Assembly (NCBI GenBank): GCA_039808325.1
Contig: JBDHSU010000003.1
Coordinates: forward strand, 1 to 64,000
Length of the DNA: 64,000 nucleotides
Reading direction: 5' to 3'
Source: JAFKKS01 sp039808325
Lineage (GTDB): Bacteria > Pseudomonadota > Alphaproteobacteria > Rhizobiales > Xanthobacteraceae
Position numbers and translations under genes: made by a program. The notes below the pieces were generated by a model. That model did not search any database and had not been told where the DNA came from. It was given only the letters and a program-made list of their open reading frames with translations. Positions 54,537 to 63,379 of this stretch are shown here, piece by piece (the first letter of the stretch is position 1; each line of letters begins with the position of its first letter).

Positions 54537-55517
54537 ATGGGTTTGCTCGTCGACGGCGTCTGGAAGGATCAATGGTACGACACGAAGGCGAGCGGCGGTC
54601 GCTTCGAGCGCGAGCCGACGCGTTTCCGCAACTGGGTGACGGCCGACGGCAGCGCCGGGCCGAGCGGACATGACGGCTTCAAGGCGGAGCGCGGACGCTA
54701 TCACCTCTATGTCTCCCTTGCCTGCCCGTGGGCGCATCGGACGCTGATCTTCCGCAAGCTGAAGCGGCTCGAGGATGCGATCTCGGTCTCGGTCGTGTCG
54801 CCGCATATGGGCGAGAAAGGTTGGACCTTCGACACCAGCGACGGCGGCGAGCCCGATCCGATCAACGGCAAGGCGCGACTCTACGAGGTCTATCTCGTCG
54901 CCGACGCGCACTATAGCGGCCGCGTCACCGTCCCGGTGCTGTGGGACAAGCAGCGGGATACGATCGTCAACAACGAGTCGGCGGAGATCATCCGCATGCT
55001 CAACTGCGCGTTCGACGCGTTCACGCCGGTGCGCACGGATTTCTATCCGCCGGCGCTGCGCGGTGAAATCGACGCGGTCAATGCGCGCGTCTACGCGCAG
55101 GTGAACAACGGCGTCTATCGCGCTGGCTTCGCGACCACGCAGGCCGCGTATGAGAGCGCCTTCCATGTCCTGTTCGACGAACTCGACGCGCTCGAGGAGC
55201 GCCTGTCACGCCAACGTTATCTCGTCGGCCCGGAGATGACGGAGGCGGACTGGCGGCTGTTCACCACGCTGGTGCGCTTCGATGCGGTCTACTTCGGCCA
55301 CTTCAAGTGCAATTTGCGGCGCATCGTCGACTATCCCAATTTATCGAACTATTTACGGGATCTCTTTCAAGTCCCCGGAGTCGCCGAGACCGTCAATTTC
55401 GACCACATCAAGCGGCATTATTACACCAGCCACAAAACCATCAATCCAACCGGCATTGTGCCGCTCGGACCGGCGCTCGACCTCATGGCGCCGCATGATC
55501 GCGCGCGTTTCGCATAG
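54537..55517 (+). CDS. Glutathionyl-hydroquinone reductase (YqjG/ECM4-type glutathione transferase)
   Basis: A 326-residue Xi-class glutathione transferase. The catalytic cysteine is in SLACPWAHRTLIFRKLK, then VVSPHMGEKGWTF and PVLWDKQRDTIVNNESAEII. The C-terminal helical domain has VGPEMTEADWRLFTTLVRFD and YFGHFKCNLRRI. These enzymes reduce glutathionyl-hydroquinones, with glutathione disulfide as product. The gene stands alone between a GNAT and a Nudix gene. Confidence 0.93.
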   Translation: MGLLVDGVWKDQWYDTKASGGRFEREPTRFRNWVTADGSAGPSGHDGFKAERGRYHLYVSLACPWAHRTLIFRKLKRLEDAISVSVVSPHMGEKGWTFDTSDGGEPDPINGKARLYEVYLVADAHYSGRVTVPVLWDKQRDTIVNNESAEIIRMLNCAFDAFTPVRTDFYPPALRGEIDAVNARVYAQVNNGVYRAGFATTQAAYESAFHVLFDELDALEERLSRQRYLVGPEMTEADWRLFTTLVRFDAVYFGHFKCNLRRIVDYPNLSNYLRDLFQVPGVAETVNFDHIKRHYYTSHKTINPTGIVPLGPALDLMAPHDRARFA

Positions 55518-55530
55518 AAATGCGCCTGCA

Positions 55531-56004
55531 TTACCAGAACTCGCTCAGTGGCTCTCCATCGACCACTTCCGCGATGCGACGGCGGGTGGCGCCGGCTGTC
55601 TCCGGAGGCAATGCGTCCGGGGCGAAAAATCCGTGGTCCACAATCTCGCGATTCGGTTGCGGCGGCGTCTGCGTGAAAGCGCGCACCACATAAAGTGCGA
55701 CATGATCGCGCTGCGCCGGACCGCGATTGAGGTAGACGGCGAAAAGCTCCGGCTCCGCCGTCAGCGTCACATTGCCCTCCTCCCGTAGTTCGCGCGCGAC
55801 CGCCTGCCGCAGCGTTTCGCGGCTGTCGACGCCGCCGCCCGGAAGGTGCCAACCCGGCAAGTAGCTGTGTTTGACGAGGAATATCGAGCCGTCGGGCGCG
55901 AATACCATGGCGCGCACACCGAGCGTCACGCCGCGGACCAGGCGCCCCGAAATGTGGATGCCCATCAGAACGAGCGGGCTCAGACGGCTTATCAGGCGTG
56001 TCAT
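55531..56004 (-). CDS. Nudix hydrolase
   Basis: A 157-residue Nudix-superfamily pyrophosphohydrolase with an extended N-terminus. The box is GGVDSRETLRQAVARELREE, followed by GNV instead of the more usual xGU ending; the metal-binding REx2EE is intact. HSYLPGWHLPGGG precedes it. The substrate cannot be predicted. It is convergent with the glutathione transferase gene (13-base gap). Confidence 0.87.
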   Translation of the reverse strand: MTRLISRLSPLVLMGIHISGRLVRGVTLGVRAMVFAPDGSIFLVKHSYLPGWHLPGGGVDSRETLRQAVARELREEGNVTLTAEPELFAVYLNRGPAQRDHVALYVVRAFTQTPPQPNREIVDHGFFAPDALPPETAGATRRRIAEVVDGEPLSEFW

Positions 56005-56016
56005 TGATTCCTATTG
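55988..56016 (+). promoter_or_regulatory. Candidate promoter of an intergenic small RNA
   Basis: CTTATC, a 17-base spacer and CTATTG resemble the rhizobial housekeeping consensus CTTGAC-N17-CTATAT (four of six at each box). Predicted transcription starts near 56023 and would run into the terminator at 56142-56179. The elements overlap the 5' end of the Nudix gene on the other strand. Confidence 0.35.
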
Positions 56017-56022
56017 TCCCCG

Positions 56023-56180
56023 GAGCCGCGCATGCCAAGCATGGCTGCTCTGTTTGCTTCACCTTGTGGCGCTTCCCGTCATGCCTATTTGACGGGTGTC
56101 CTTCGCGGCGGGCCGTTCCCCCTCCCTCGCCCCGCCGTCGAGACGGCGCCCCTCCCCCCGGGGGCGCCGTCATTTTTTTG
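56023..56180 (+). ncRNA. Candidate trans-acting small RNA with a CU-rich loop
   Basis: No protein is credible here, yet the plus strand ends in a textbook terminator with no gene before it. The predicted ~158-nt RNA has a hairpin at 56075-56096 (CCCGTCA/TGACGGG). A second hairpin at 56106-56137 (CGGCGGG/CCCGCCG) has an 18-base loop containing CCCCCTCCC, complementary to ribosome-binding sites. The terminator stem at 56142-56171 follows. This layout resembles anti-Shine-Dalgarno small RNAs of alphaproteobacteria. The ends are estimates, and the RNA is inferred from structure only. Confidence 0.45.
56142..56179 (+). terminator. Rho-independent terminator without an annotated upstream gene
   Basis: GACGGCGCCCC (56142-56152) and GGGGCGCCGTC (56161-56171) form a perfect 11-base GC-rich stem. 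The loop has eight bases and is followed by A and seven T residues. On the plus strand the nearest gene end is more than 600 bases upstream, which points to an unannotated transcript. Confidence 0.8.
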
Positions 56181-56303
56181 GCGACCGAAATCGCCGACCG
56201 GTGTCGATCTCAACATATTTTTGCGGAAAGTTCGTGCCGCCGCGCGCGGATATTCTCGGAAATACGGTTCCTGCTTTCCAAGGTCATGCTCTAAAGATGC
56301 ACC

Positions 56304-57209
56304 ATGTTCGTCCTGGCGCATCTTTCCGATCCGCATCTTGCGACCGTGCCGCAGCCGCGCCTGTCGGAACTGATGGGCAAGCGAGCCATCGGATTCGCGA
56401 ATTGGCGACGCCGACGCAGCATCCATCACCTGTCCAACGTTCTCGATGCCGTCACGCGCGACGTCGCCGCGGCGAACCCGGACCACATCGCCGTCACCGG
56501 CGACCTCGTGAACATCGCGCTGCCGGGCGAGTTCGCGCCGGCGCGCGCCTTCCTGGCGCGGCTCGGGGCGCCCGATCGGGTGACGTTCGTCCCAGGTAAC
56601 CATGACGCTTATGTGCGCGCGGCGGGGGCCCACGCGCAGCAGCACTGGAGCGACTACATGCGCGGCGACGGGATCGGCTCGGCGGCGCCGGACGCCGCGC
56701 CCGTTCCCTTTCCCTTCGTGCGGCGGCGTGGCGACGTCGCATTCGTCGGCCTCTCCACCGCGATCCCGACCGGACCGTTCATGGCGACCGGACGGCTCGG
56801 TGCGGATCAGCTTCTGCGGCTCGACGCCACGCTTTCACAACTGCGCAACGAGGGGCTTTTTCGCGTCGTGCTGCTGCACCATCCGCCGCTGTCCGGCGGC
56901 CGCGACCGGTTCAAACGCCTGATCGACGCCGGCGCCTTCCGGCAGGTGTTGCGCGAACGCGGCGCGGAGCTGGTGCTGCACGGCCACGCGCACACCCGCT
57001 CTCTGGTCTGGCTCGCTGGGCCGGAGCGGAAAATCCCGGCCGTTGGCGTACCGTCGGCGTCGGCGTCGACGACGCTGGATGTCGAACGCGCGGGATACAA
57101 TCTCTATCGCATCGAGGACGGCCGCTGCGAAATGGAAAGTCGTTCCTACGAACCAAGCGACGGCGGGATCGTCACCACCGCAACGGCGGATCTGTCGCGC
57201 GCGCCCTGA
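56304..57209 (+). CDS. Calcineurin-like metallophosphoesterase
   Basis: A 301-residue dimetal phosphoesterase with all signature motifs: HLSDPHL (6-12), VTGDLVN, VPGNHDAY, LLHHPPLSGG and LHGHAHTRSL. This subgroup resembles cyclic-nucleotide or nucleotide phosphodiesterases, but the substrate is not determined. The spacer before it (56181-56303) contains no further recognisable element. It is convergent with the next gene (six-base gap). Confidence 0.92.
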   Translation: MFVLAHLSDPHLATVPQPRLSELMGKRAIGFANWRRRRSIHHLSNVLDAVTRDVAAANPDHIAVTGDLVNIALPGEFAPARAFLARLGAPDRVTFVPGNHDAYVRAAGAHAQQHWSDYMRGDGIGSAAPDAAPVPFPFVRRRGDVAFVGLSTAIPTGPFMATGRLGADQLLRLDATLSQLRNEGLFRVVLLHHPPLSGGRDRFKRLIDAGAFRQVLRERGAELVLHGHAHTRSLVWLAGPERKIPAVGVPSASASTTLDVERAGYNLYRIEDGRCEMESRSYEPSDGGIVTTATADLSRAP

Positions 57210-57215
57210 GCGCGA

Positions 57216-57791
57216 TCAATATCCGAACGGATCGAGGAACCAGGCGGCCGCGAACAGCGCGCTCACTCCGATCGCCGCCCCGAGCAGCAAAAGGCCAAAG
57301 CCACGCCATCGCCGCGCGCGGCGCAACGACGCGAAGTAACGGACTTGCGATTCGGGCGCGGCCGCGCCGTCCGCAAGCTGGCGCTCGCGTTCGATCAACC
57401 GCCGCGCGACATAGGCCGTGACCGCTTGAACGATGTCCGGAATTTCCGACGACTCGGCCAGGATACGGCGGCCAAAACGGCTATCCTGCAGCAGGCGATA
57501 GGTCCGCTTGTCCCGCGCCATCGCCACATGCGCGATCATGTCGACCCACAGCCGCGGCTGGTCGCCGCGCGAGAAGCCGCGATCGAAAAGCTCGACTTCG
57601 GGCGGCACCTCCGCAAAGACCGGATCGAGTGCCTCGCTCAGCAATTCAAGCCGCGCCAGTTCGGCGTCCCGCAGGTCGACGACGACTCCAGTGCGCTCGG
57701 CCGCCTCGATACGGGCTTGCCGCATCGCCTCCTTCAGCCGAGAGAGGCGCGGATCGTTTGCTGGTGAAAACGCGTGCTCAGGCTCGCTCAT
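57216..57791 (-). CDS. Conserved hypothetical protein with C-terminal membrane anchor
   Basis: I do not recognise a named family. The 191-residue protein starts MSEPEHAFSP. Its soluble, mostly helical body has VELFDRGFSRGDQPRLWVDM and RLLQDSRFGRRILAESSE. An Arg-rich stretch is followed by one C-terminal membrane helix (GFGLLLLGAAIGVSALFAAA, near 167-187). It is probably a tail-anchored inner-membrane protein facing the cytoplasm. The start at 57791 is preferred because coding character is lost upstream. It is divergent from the YbaK-type gene. Confidence 0.72.
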   Translation of the reverse strand: MSEPEHAFSPANDPRLSRLKEAMRQARIEAAERTGVVVDLRDAELARLELLSEALDPVFAEVPPEVELFDRGFSRGDQPRLWVDMIAHVAMARDKRTYRLLQDSRFGRRILAESSEIPDIVQAVTAYVARRLIERERQLADGAAAPESQVRYFASLRRARRWRGFGLLLLGAAIGVSALFAAAWFLDPFGY

Positions 57792-57881
57792 GGTTAACAA
57801 AGTATCACCGGGAAGGCCCGAGACAAAGCGGCCGATTGGCGTTATCGCTATGTTTTTGCGTCCAAAAACGGGACAGATCGC

Positions 57882-58364
57882 ATGTCGTCGAACGAACTGG
57901 CGTCGAGCGCGTCGAAGGTACAGCGCGCCGCCGACGCCCTCGGACTGAAGATTCAAGTGAGGCAGATGGAGGCATCGACCCGTACGGCCGAGGAGGCCGC
58001 CGCCGCGTGCGGCGTGACCGTCGGCCAGATCGTCAAATCGCTCGTCTTCGTCGGGGCGGAGAGCGGCAAGCCGTACCTGCTGCTCGTCGCCGGCAACAAT
58101 CGCGTCAACGAGAAGGCGATGGCGAGCCATCTCGGCGAGAAACTGCGGCGGCCGGACGCCGACGCCGTCCGCGCCGTGACCGGCTACGCCATCGGCGGCA
58201 TTCCGCCGTTCGGGCACGCCCAGCCGCTCGCCACCTACATGGATCAGGACCTGCTCGGCTATCCTATCGTCTGGGCCGCCGCCGGTACGCCGCGCGCCGT
58301 TTTCTCCAGCGCGCCGTCCGCGCTGCGCGACGCCACCAAGGCGCACGTCGTGCGCGTCACGTGA
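57882..58364 (+). CDS. YbaK/ProX-type aminoacyl-tRNA deacylase family protein
   Basis: A 160-residue protein of the YbaK/EbsC/ProX editing-domain family, which hydrolyses mischarged aminoacyl-tRNA in trans. Landmarks are CGVTVGQIVKSLVFVG, LLLVAGNNRVNEKAM, GYAIGGIPPFGHA and a C-terminal FSSAPSALRDAT. The lysine in VKSLVF is the conserved catalytic/binding lysine. The specific tRNA substrate cannot be read from the sequence. Nothing identifiable lies in the 73 bases after it. Confidence 0.88.
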   Translation: MSSNELASSASKVQRAADALGLKIQVRQMEASTRTAEEAAAACGVTVGQIVKSLVFVGAESGKPYLLLVAGNNRVNEKAMASHLGEKLRRPDADAVRAVTGYAIGGIPPFGHAQPLATYMDQDLLGYPIVWAAAGTPRAVFSSAPSALRDATKAHVVRVT

Positions 58365-58437
58365 GGGAAAGGCTCTTTCTTTTTTGCCCTCTCAAGGGGC
58401 GTTACGGCCCGGCTCTCGCCGAACGTCGGTCAGACAC

Positions 58438-59568
58438 TCAGGATGAGGAGAGAGCGGCGCTCCTGCCGTCGCCGCGCAGCGAGCGCAACCAACTCGACTT
58501 GTAGCCGCGAACATATTGCGCGGGATAGCTCACATCGGCGTCGAGAGCTGAAGCCGCGCGCCACGGCCAATGCGGGTCCGACAGCATGCCGCGCGCCAGC
58601 GCCACGAAATCGGCATCGCCGTCGCGGATGATTTGCTCGGCATGGTGCGGATCGAAGATCATGCCGACCGCCATGGTCGGAAGGCCGGCCTTTTCGCGCA
58701 GGCGGCGGGCGAATTCGACCTGATGTCCCTCGCCGATCGGAATCTTCTGGTCCACGGACAAGCCACCCGTCGTCGCGGTGATGTAGTCGCAACCGAGATC
58801 TTTCAGCTTCGCGGCAAAGACCTCGGCATCCGCCGGCGTCCAACCTCCCTCCGCCCAGTCCGTGACGGAGTGGCGCACCCCCATCGGCCGATCCGCCGGC
58901 CAGACCGCGCGCATCGCGGCGAAGACCTCGAGCGGATAGCGCATGCGGTTCTCGATCGCGCCTCCGTAGGCATCGGTGCGCGTGTTCGACAGCGGCGACA
59001 AGAATTCGTGCAGCAAATAGCCGTGCGCGATGTGCAGTTCGATGAGATCGATGCCGATGCGGGCCGCGCGACGCGTCGCCTCGACATGCGCATCTTTGGC
59101 GGCCGCCAACCCTTCGGCATCAAGTTCGCGCGGCGCCGGCCAGCCCGGACCATGCGGCAGAGCCGAAGGCGCAATCGTCTCCCACGGCTCCTCGCCCGCC
59201 GGCAGAGGCTCGCCTCGACCGATCCATGGCAGGCGCGCGGAACCCTTGCGGCCCGAATGCGACATTTGCATGCCGATCCGCGCGCGGCCGGCGTTGTGGC
59301 AGAAATCGACGACGCGCGCGAGCTGGCGCTCGTTGTCATCGCTGTAGAGCCCGAGGCAACCATGCGTGATGCGCCCGCGTGCCTCCACATGTGTCGCCTC
59401 GATGATGACGAGACCGGCGCCGGACACGGCGAACTTGCCGAGGTGCATCAGGTGCCAATCGGTCGCGCTGCCATCGACCGCGCTGTACTGGCACATCGGC
59501 GACACGACGATGCGGTTCGGCAGCGTTAGTCCCCGCAGCGTCATCGAAGAAAACAGCGCACTCGACAT
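58438..59568 (-). CDS. NADH:flavin oxidoreductase, Old Yellow Enzyme family (YqjM-like)
   Basis: A 376-residue FMN-dependent ene-reductase. The YqjM-type FMN cysteine is in VSPMCQYSA. The substrate-binding pair occurs in ELHIAHGYLLHEFLSPLSN (His-x2-His type), and ADFVALARGMLSDPHWPWRA binds the phosphate. It reduces activated C=C bonds with NAD(P)H. It is the last gene of the minus-strand operon with the CoA-transferase, lyase and E1-like genes, 37 bases after the E1 gene. Confidence 0.92.
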   Translation of the reverse strand: MSSALFSSMTLRGLTLPNRIVVSPMCQYSAVDGSATDWHLMHLGKFAVSGAGLVIIEATHVEARGRITHGCLGLYSDDNERQLARVVDFCHNAGRARIGMQMSHSGRKGSARLPWIGRGEPLPAGEEPWETIAPSALPHGPGWPAPRELDAEGLAAAKDAHVEATRRAARIGIDLIELHIAHGYLLHEFLSPLSNTRTDAYGGAIENRMRYPLEVFAAMRAVWPADRPMGVRHSVTDWAEGGWTPADAEVFAAKLKDLGCDYITATTGGLSVDQKIPIGEGHQVEFARRLREKAGLPTMAVGMIFDPHHAEQIIRDGDADFVALARGMLSDPHWPWRAASALDADVSYPAQYVRGYKSSWLRSLRGDGRSAALSSS

Positions 59569-59605
59569 CGACCTGCTCCCGTCCCTGCAATGGGAAGATC
59601 ACTGA

Positions 59606-62263
59606 TTATTGGTGGCGCGGTAAGCTTTCGAACGCCGCGGCGACGATCGCCGCCTGATCCTTGTCGTGATCGCCGTGGAAGCTTCCCGCGGGCGACGGCG
59701 ATTCCGGTCGGCCGACGAAATGCAGCTTCGGCCTGCGGTGGCCGGCCGCGATCGCCAGGTTTTCAAGACGCGGCCGCAGCCACGACCAGATACCCATGTT
59801 CTCCGGCTCTTCCTGGGCGACGACAAGCTCCGCGTCCGGCGAGGCCGCGAGAAGGGCCGAGAGCGCCGCGGCCGGCAGCGGGTAGATCATCTCAAGGCGC
59901 GCGATCTGGACATCGCCGGCATTCCGTTCGGCCCGCTCATGCTCAAGCTGATAGGCGATCTTGCCGGTACAGAAGAGAATACGGCTTGCGCGTGTGGGTC
60001 CCGATGCGATCACCGGTGTAAACGCGTGGCCGGTTCCGAAATCGGAAAGCGGCGACATCGCCGCCGGCAGTCGCAGCAGAGCCTTCGGCGCCAGCACGAT
60101 AAGAGGCTTGCGGACACGCCGCAGCACCTGACGCCGCAACAGGTGAAAGTAATTTGCCGGTGTCGATGGATTGGCGACCTGGATATTGTCGCGCGCGGCG
60201 AGTTGCAGGTAGCGCTCCGGCCGCGCCGAGGAATGCTCGGGTCCCTGTCCTTCCAGCCCATGCGGAACGAGCATGACGAGGCCGGACGGCTGGATCCATT
60301 TCTCCTCGCCGCTGACGACAAACTGGTCGATCACGATCTGGGCGCCGTTCGCGAAGTCGCCGAACTGCGCCTCCCACATCGTCAGGGCGTCCGGCCGCTC
60401 CAGACTGTAGCCATACTCGAAGCCCAGCACGCCATATTCGGAGAGCGGGCTGTTGAGGATCGTGAACGGCGCCTGTCCCGGCTCGAGCCGCGCGATCGTC
60501 GAGACTCTCCGGCCTGTTACCACGTCGACAATGCCGAAATGCCGGCTGGAGAACGTGCCGCGCACGGCGTCCTGTCCGCTGAGGCGAACCGGCACGCCTT
60601 CGGTGACGAGCGAGGCAAAGGCGAGCGCTTCGCCGAGCGACCACGGAACGCCGCGCGTGGCGGCATCGGCGCGCTGCTCGACGAGCCGCCTGACTTTCGG
60701 ATGAACGGAAATATCCGCGGGCGGGGTCGAGAGCGCCTGCAAAAGACGCTGCAAGCGATCCTCCGCGAGGCCGGTCCGCGGCTCCTCCACTTGGTGCGCG
60801 CGCGGCCTGAAAGGCTCCCACCGGCCGCCGGGATAGGCGGTCTCGTTGGGGCGCCAGTCGCCGGCCGCGTCGTAACCCTGCTGAAGCGTGCTCGCATACT
60901 GTTGGCCGATGCCGGCCGCGGCGTCGGAGGAGAGCACGCCCTCCGCCAGCAGACGCTTCTCGAACTGCTCACGGGCTGAAGGATGCGCATCGATCGCCGC
61001 GTAAGCCACGGGCTGCGTGAAGCGCGGCTCATCGAGTTCGTTGTGCCCGTTGCGGCGGTAGCAGACGAAATCGATCACGACGTCGCGCTCGAAACGCTGG
61101 CGGAACGCCATCGCGAGATCGGCCGCCCGCACGCAGGCTTCCGCATCGTCGCCGTTCACATGGATGATGAGCGCGTCGATCGCCTTGAAGGGGCCGGTGC
61201 AATGCCGGGAGGTCCGCCCTTCCGCGGGTTCGGTCGTGAAGCCGATCTGGTTGTTGACGACGACATGCACCGTGCCGCGTGTCGTAAAGCCCGGCAGCGC
61301 GGCGAGTTGAAGCGTCTCGGCGACGATGCCCTGTCCGGCGACGGCGGCGTCGGAATGGAAGAGCAGCCCGAGAATGCGCGCCGCATCCTTCTCTTGCCGC
61401 AGATCCTGCCGCGCGCGCACGCGGCCGAGCACCATCGGATCGACCGCCTCGAGATGCGACGGATTGGGACAGAGCGTGACGCGCAGCTTGCGGCCTTCGA
61501 CTGCGTACTCAGTCTCCGCGCCGAGATGATACGGCACATCGGCCGCGACGCGCGCATCGGCGGGAAACGGATGCGCGCCCTTGAATTTCGCCATCAGCTC
61601 CGGAAGCGGCAGGCCGAAGATAATTCCCATCAGGCTCGTGCGGCCACGATGCATCGGGCCGACGACCACCTCCTCGACGCCGCTGAGAGCCGCCGCGCGG
61701 AAAAGCCGGTCCATCAAGGGAAAGAGCGACTCCGCGCCTTCCGCCCCGAAGCGCTTCTTGGTCGGATATTTGCGCCCGAGGAAACCTTCGAGGATTTCCG
61801 CCTGCACGAGCTTTTCATAGGTCTTCAAGAGTTCGGCGCGCGACAGAGGCGCGCGGTCGCGCTCGAACGCCGCATGCGCCCAGGCGCGCATTTCGGGATC
61901 GTCGATATGAGCCGTTTCGATCGTCAATGACGAGCGATAAAGCGCCGATAACGGTCCGAGCCCGCGACCCGCGTCGTCGCCGGCTGCCAGATTGCGCTCG
62001 AACGCCCGATCGTCCTCCTGGCCGCTTCGTCCCAGCGGATCGAGCGCCGCGCCGAGGTGTCCACGCTGACGAACGATCTCGGCCAGCAACGCCATCGGAG
62101 CGCCCGCGCCATTCGATTGGCCTTGATCTCCTTCCGGCTGCGACAGCGCGCGCGCCAGATCGAACGCGCCGCGCCAGCTTGCGTCGACCGACATCGGGTC
62201 GGCCTCGTAGCGCCGATAAAGGTCCTCCAGAAACGAGACGCTCGTGCCGATGAAGCCGTTCAT
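59606..62263 (-). CDS. 2-oxoglutarate dehydrogenase E1-like protein (SucA family, probable paralogue)
   Basis: An 885-residue thiamine-diphosphate enzyme of the SucA family. The N-terminal E2-contact segment VSFLEDLYRRYEADPMSVDA is present. Substrate histidines occur in GPMHRGRTSL and NPSHLEAVDP. The ThDP/metal motif spans HSDAAVAGQG to VVNNQIGFTT, with Ser in place of the usual Gly in HGDAA. It is about 50 residues shorter than E. coli SucA and about 100 shorter than typical alphaproteobacterial SucA. No sucB, lpd or sucCD is adjacent. It sits between an HMG-CoA-lyase-like gene and an Old Yellow Enzyme gene. It may be a specialised paralogue acting on another 2-oxoacid or in a CoA-linked pathway. 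Confidence 0.85.
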   Translation of the reverse strand: MNGFIGTSVSFLEDLYRRYEADPMSVDASWRGAFDLARALSQPEGDQGQSNGAGAPMALLAEIVRQRGHLGAALDPLGRSGQEDDRAFERNLAAGDDAGRGLGPLSALYRSSLTIETAHIDDPEMRAWAHAAFERDRAPLSRAELLKTYEKLVQAEILEGFLGRKYPTKKRFGAEGAESLFPLMDRLFRAAALSGVEEVVVGPMHRGRTSLMGIIFGLPLPELMAKFKGAHPFPADARVAADVPYHLGAETEYAVEGRKLRVTLCPNPSHLEAVDPMVLGRVRARQDLRQEKDAARILGLLFHSDAAVAGQGIVAETLQLAALPGFTTRGTVHVVVNNQIGFTTEPAEGRTSRHCTGPFKAIDALIIHVNGDDAEACVRAADLAMAFRQRFERDVVIDFVCYRRNGHNELDEPRFTQPVAYAAIDAHPSAREQFEKRLLAEGVLSSDAAAGIGQQYASTLQQGYDAAGDWRPNETAYPGGRWEPFRPRAHQVEEPRTGLAEDRLQRLLQALSTPPADISVHPKVRRLVEQRADAATRGVPWSLGEALAFASLVTEGVPVRLSGQDAVRGTFSSRHFGIVDVVTGRRVSTIARLEPGQAPFTILNSPLSEYGVLGFEYGYSLERPDALTMWEAQFGDFANGAQIVIDQFVVSGEEKWIQPSGLVMLVPHGLEGQGPEHSSARPERYLQLAARDNIQVANPSTPANYFHLLRRQVLRRVRKPLIVLAPKALLRLPAAMSPLSDFGTGHAFTPVIASGPTRASRILFCTGKIAYQLEHERAERNAGDVQIARLEMIYPLPAAALSALLAASPDAELVVAQEEPENMGIWSWLRPRLENLAIAAGHRRPKLHFVGRPESPSPAGSFHGDHDKDQAAIVAAAFESLPRHQ

Positions 62264-62340
62264 GATGATGATTGATCCCGTTCGGCCGAGTCTGTCGTCT
62301 CAGCGGACAACGCGCCGATCTTGTGCCGGCCGCATGGCGC

Positions 62341-63312
62341 TCACGCCGCCGCTCCCGTCTTGATGGCCGCGCGCAACGCCGCAAGCGTTCCGCCCCGCAT
62401 GACGGAGCCGGGAAGTGGATGCCCGACGACATCTTCCGCAAGGCGCGCCGAGGCAATCAGCTTCGCCAGGTCGACGCCGGTCTCTATTCCCATCTCGTCG
62501 CACATGAAAACCAGATCTTCCGTGCACACATTGCCGGCCGCGCCCTTGTGACCGGCGAACGGACAGCCGCCGAGGCCGGCAACGGACGAATCGAAGATGG
62601 TCACCCCCATCTCCAGCCCCGCATAGGCATTCGCGATCCCCATTCCGCGCGTGTCGTGCAGATGCAGGGCAATCTGCAGATCGGGATATGCCTCGCGAAC
62701 CGCGCCCACCAGCCGCTTCACGCCGACAGGCGTCGCCCACGCCATCGTATCGGCGAGCGATACAAGCTTGATGGCGAACCCCTCGTCGGCGGCCGCCCTG
62801 ACGAGCTTGCCGATCAGGTCCACGACATGCGACGTCGGGACGTCGCCCTGATAGTTGCAGCCGAAGGCGGCACGGATGGAGGCGCGCTCGACCGGCACGT
62901 TGTTCGCCCTGTACATCGCCGCGATGCTGCGTTCGGCCTCGATATCCTGCGCCGCCGTGCGGTTCTGGTTGCGCTTCAGGAAAATCTCGGACGCCGTCAG
63001 CGACAGAGACCCCCTCACGTCGAGCCGGCCCGTCGCCAGCGCGCGCTGCAGGCCCTTCTCGTTCAGCCACAGCGCGGTGTAGCGAACGCCCGGCTTACGC
63101 GTGAACCCGGCCACGACTTGGTCGGCATCCGCCATCCCGGGAACGTTCTTCGGATTCACGAACGAAACGACCTGGATTTGATTCAGGCCGGTTTCCGAGA
63201 GGCTGTCGATGAGTTCGATCTTCCGCGCGGTCGCAATTGCGCCGCGCTCGAACTGGAAGCCTTCTCGCGGCCCCTCTTCATTGATCTGTATCGCCTTCGG
63301 CAAATCCGACAT
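62341..63312 (-). CDS. HMG-CoA lyase-like DRE-TIM enzyme
   Basis: A 323-residue DRE-TIM metallolyase. The N-terminal motif is EEGPREGFQFE (GPRDGLQ in true HMG-CoA lyases). Metal-binding histidines are in LHLHDTRGMGIANAYAG. The signature is GLGGCPFAGHKGAAGNVCTE, two residues longer between Cys and Gly-Asn than in typical lyases. It cleaves or forms a C-C bond in a 3-hydroxy-3-acid CoA ester. The substitutions make HMG-CoA itself only one candidate. The start at 63312 (MSDLPKAIQ) is used. It follows the CoA-transferase gene after 67 bases. Confidence 0.87.
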   Translation of the reverse strand: MSDLPKAIQINEEGPREGFQFERGAIATARKIELIDSLSETGLNQIQVVSFVNPKNVPGMADADQVVAGFTRKPGVRYTALWLNEKGLQRALATGRLDVRGSLSLTASEIFLKRNQNRTAAQDIEAERSIAAMYRANNVPVERASIRAAFGCNYQGDVPTSHVVDLIGKLVRAAADEGFAIKLVSLADTMAWATPVGVKRLVGAVREAYPDLQIALHLHDTRGMGIANAYAGLEMGVTIFDSSVAGLGGCPFAGHKGAAGNVCTEDLVFMCDEMGIETGVDLAKLIASARLAEDVVGHPLPGSVMRGGTLAALRAAIKTGAAA

Positions 63313-63379
63313 TGCAGTTCCTTCGAAAGCCGCCGTGACAGCGTGACGGCGGAAGCATCGCACGCGCCACCGCCGCGCG

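Noticed and set aside
56014..56373. Short plus-strand reading frame across the candidate small RNA
   Set aside because: It lacks a ribosome site and family resemblance, and runs through a terminator hairpin and into the metallophosphoesterase gene in the wrong frame.
57789..57796. TTAACCAT-type CtrA 8-mer at the start of the gene ending at 57216
   Set aside because: The last three bases are the start codon itself; GGTTAACC-ATG contexts are common, and no second half-site is at the right distance.
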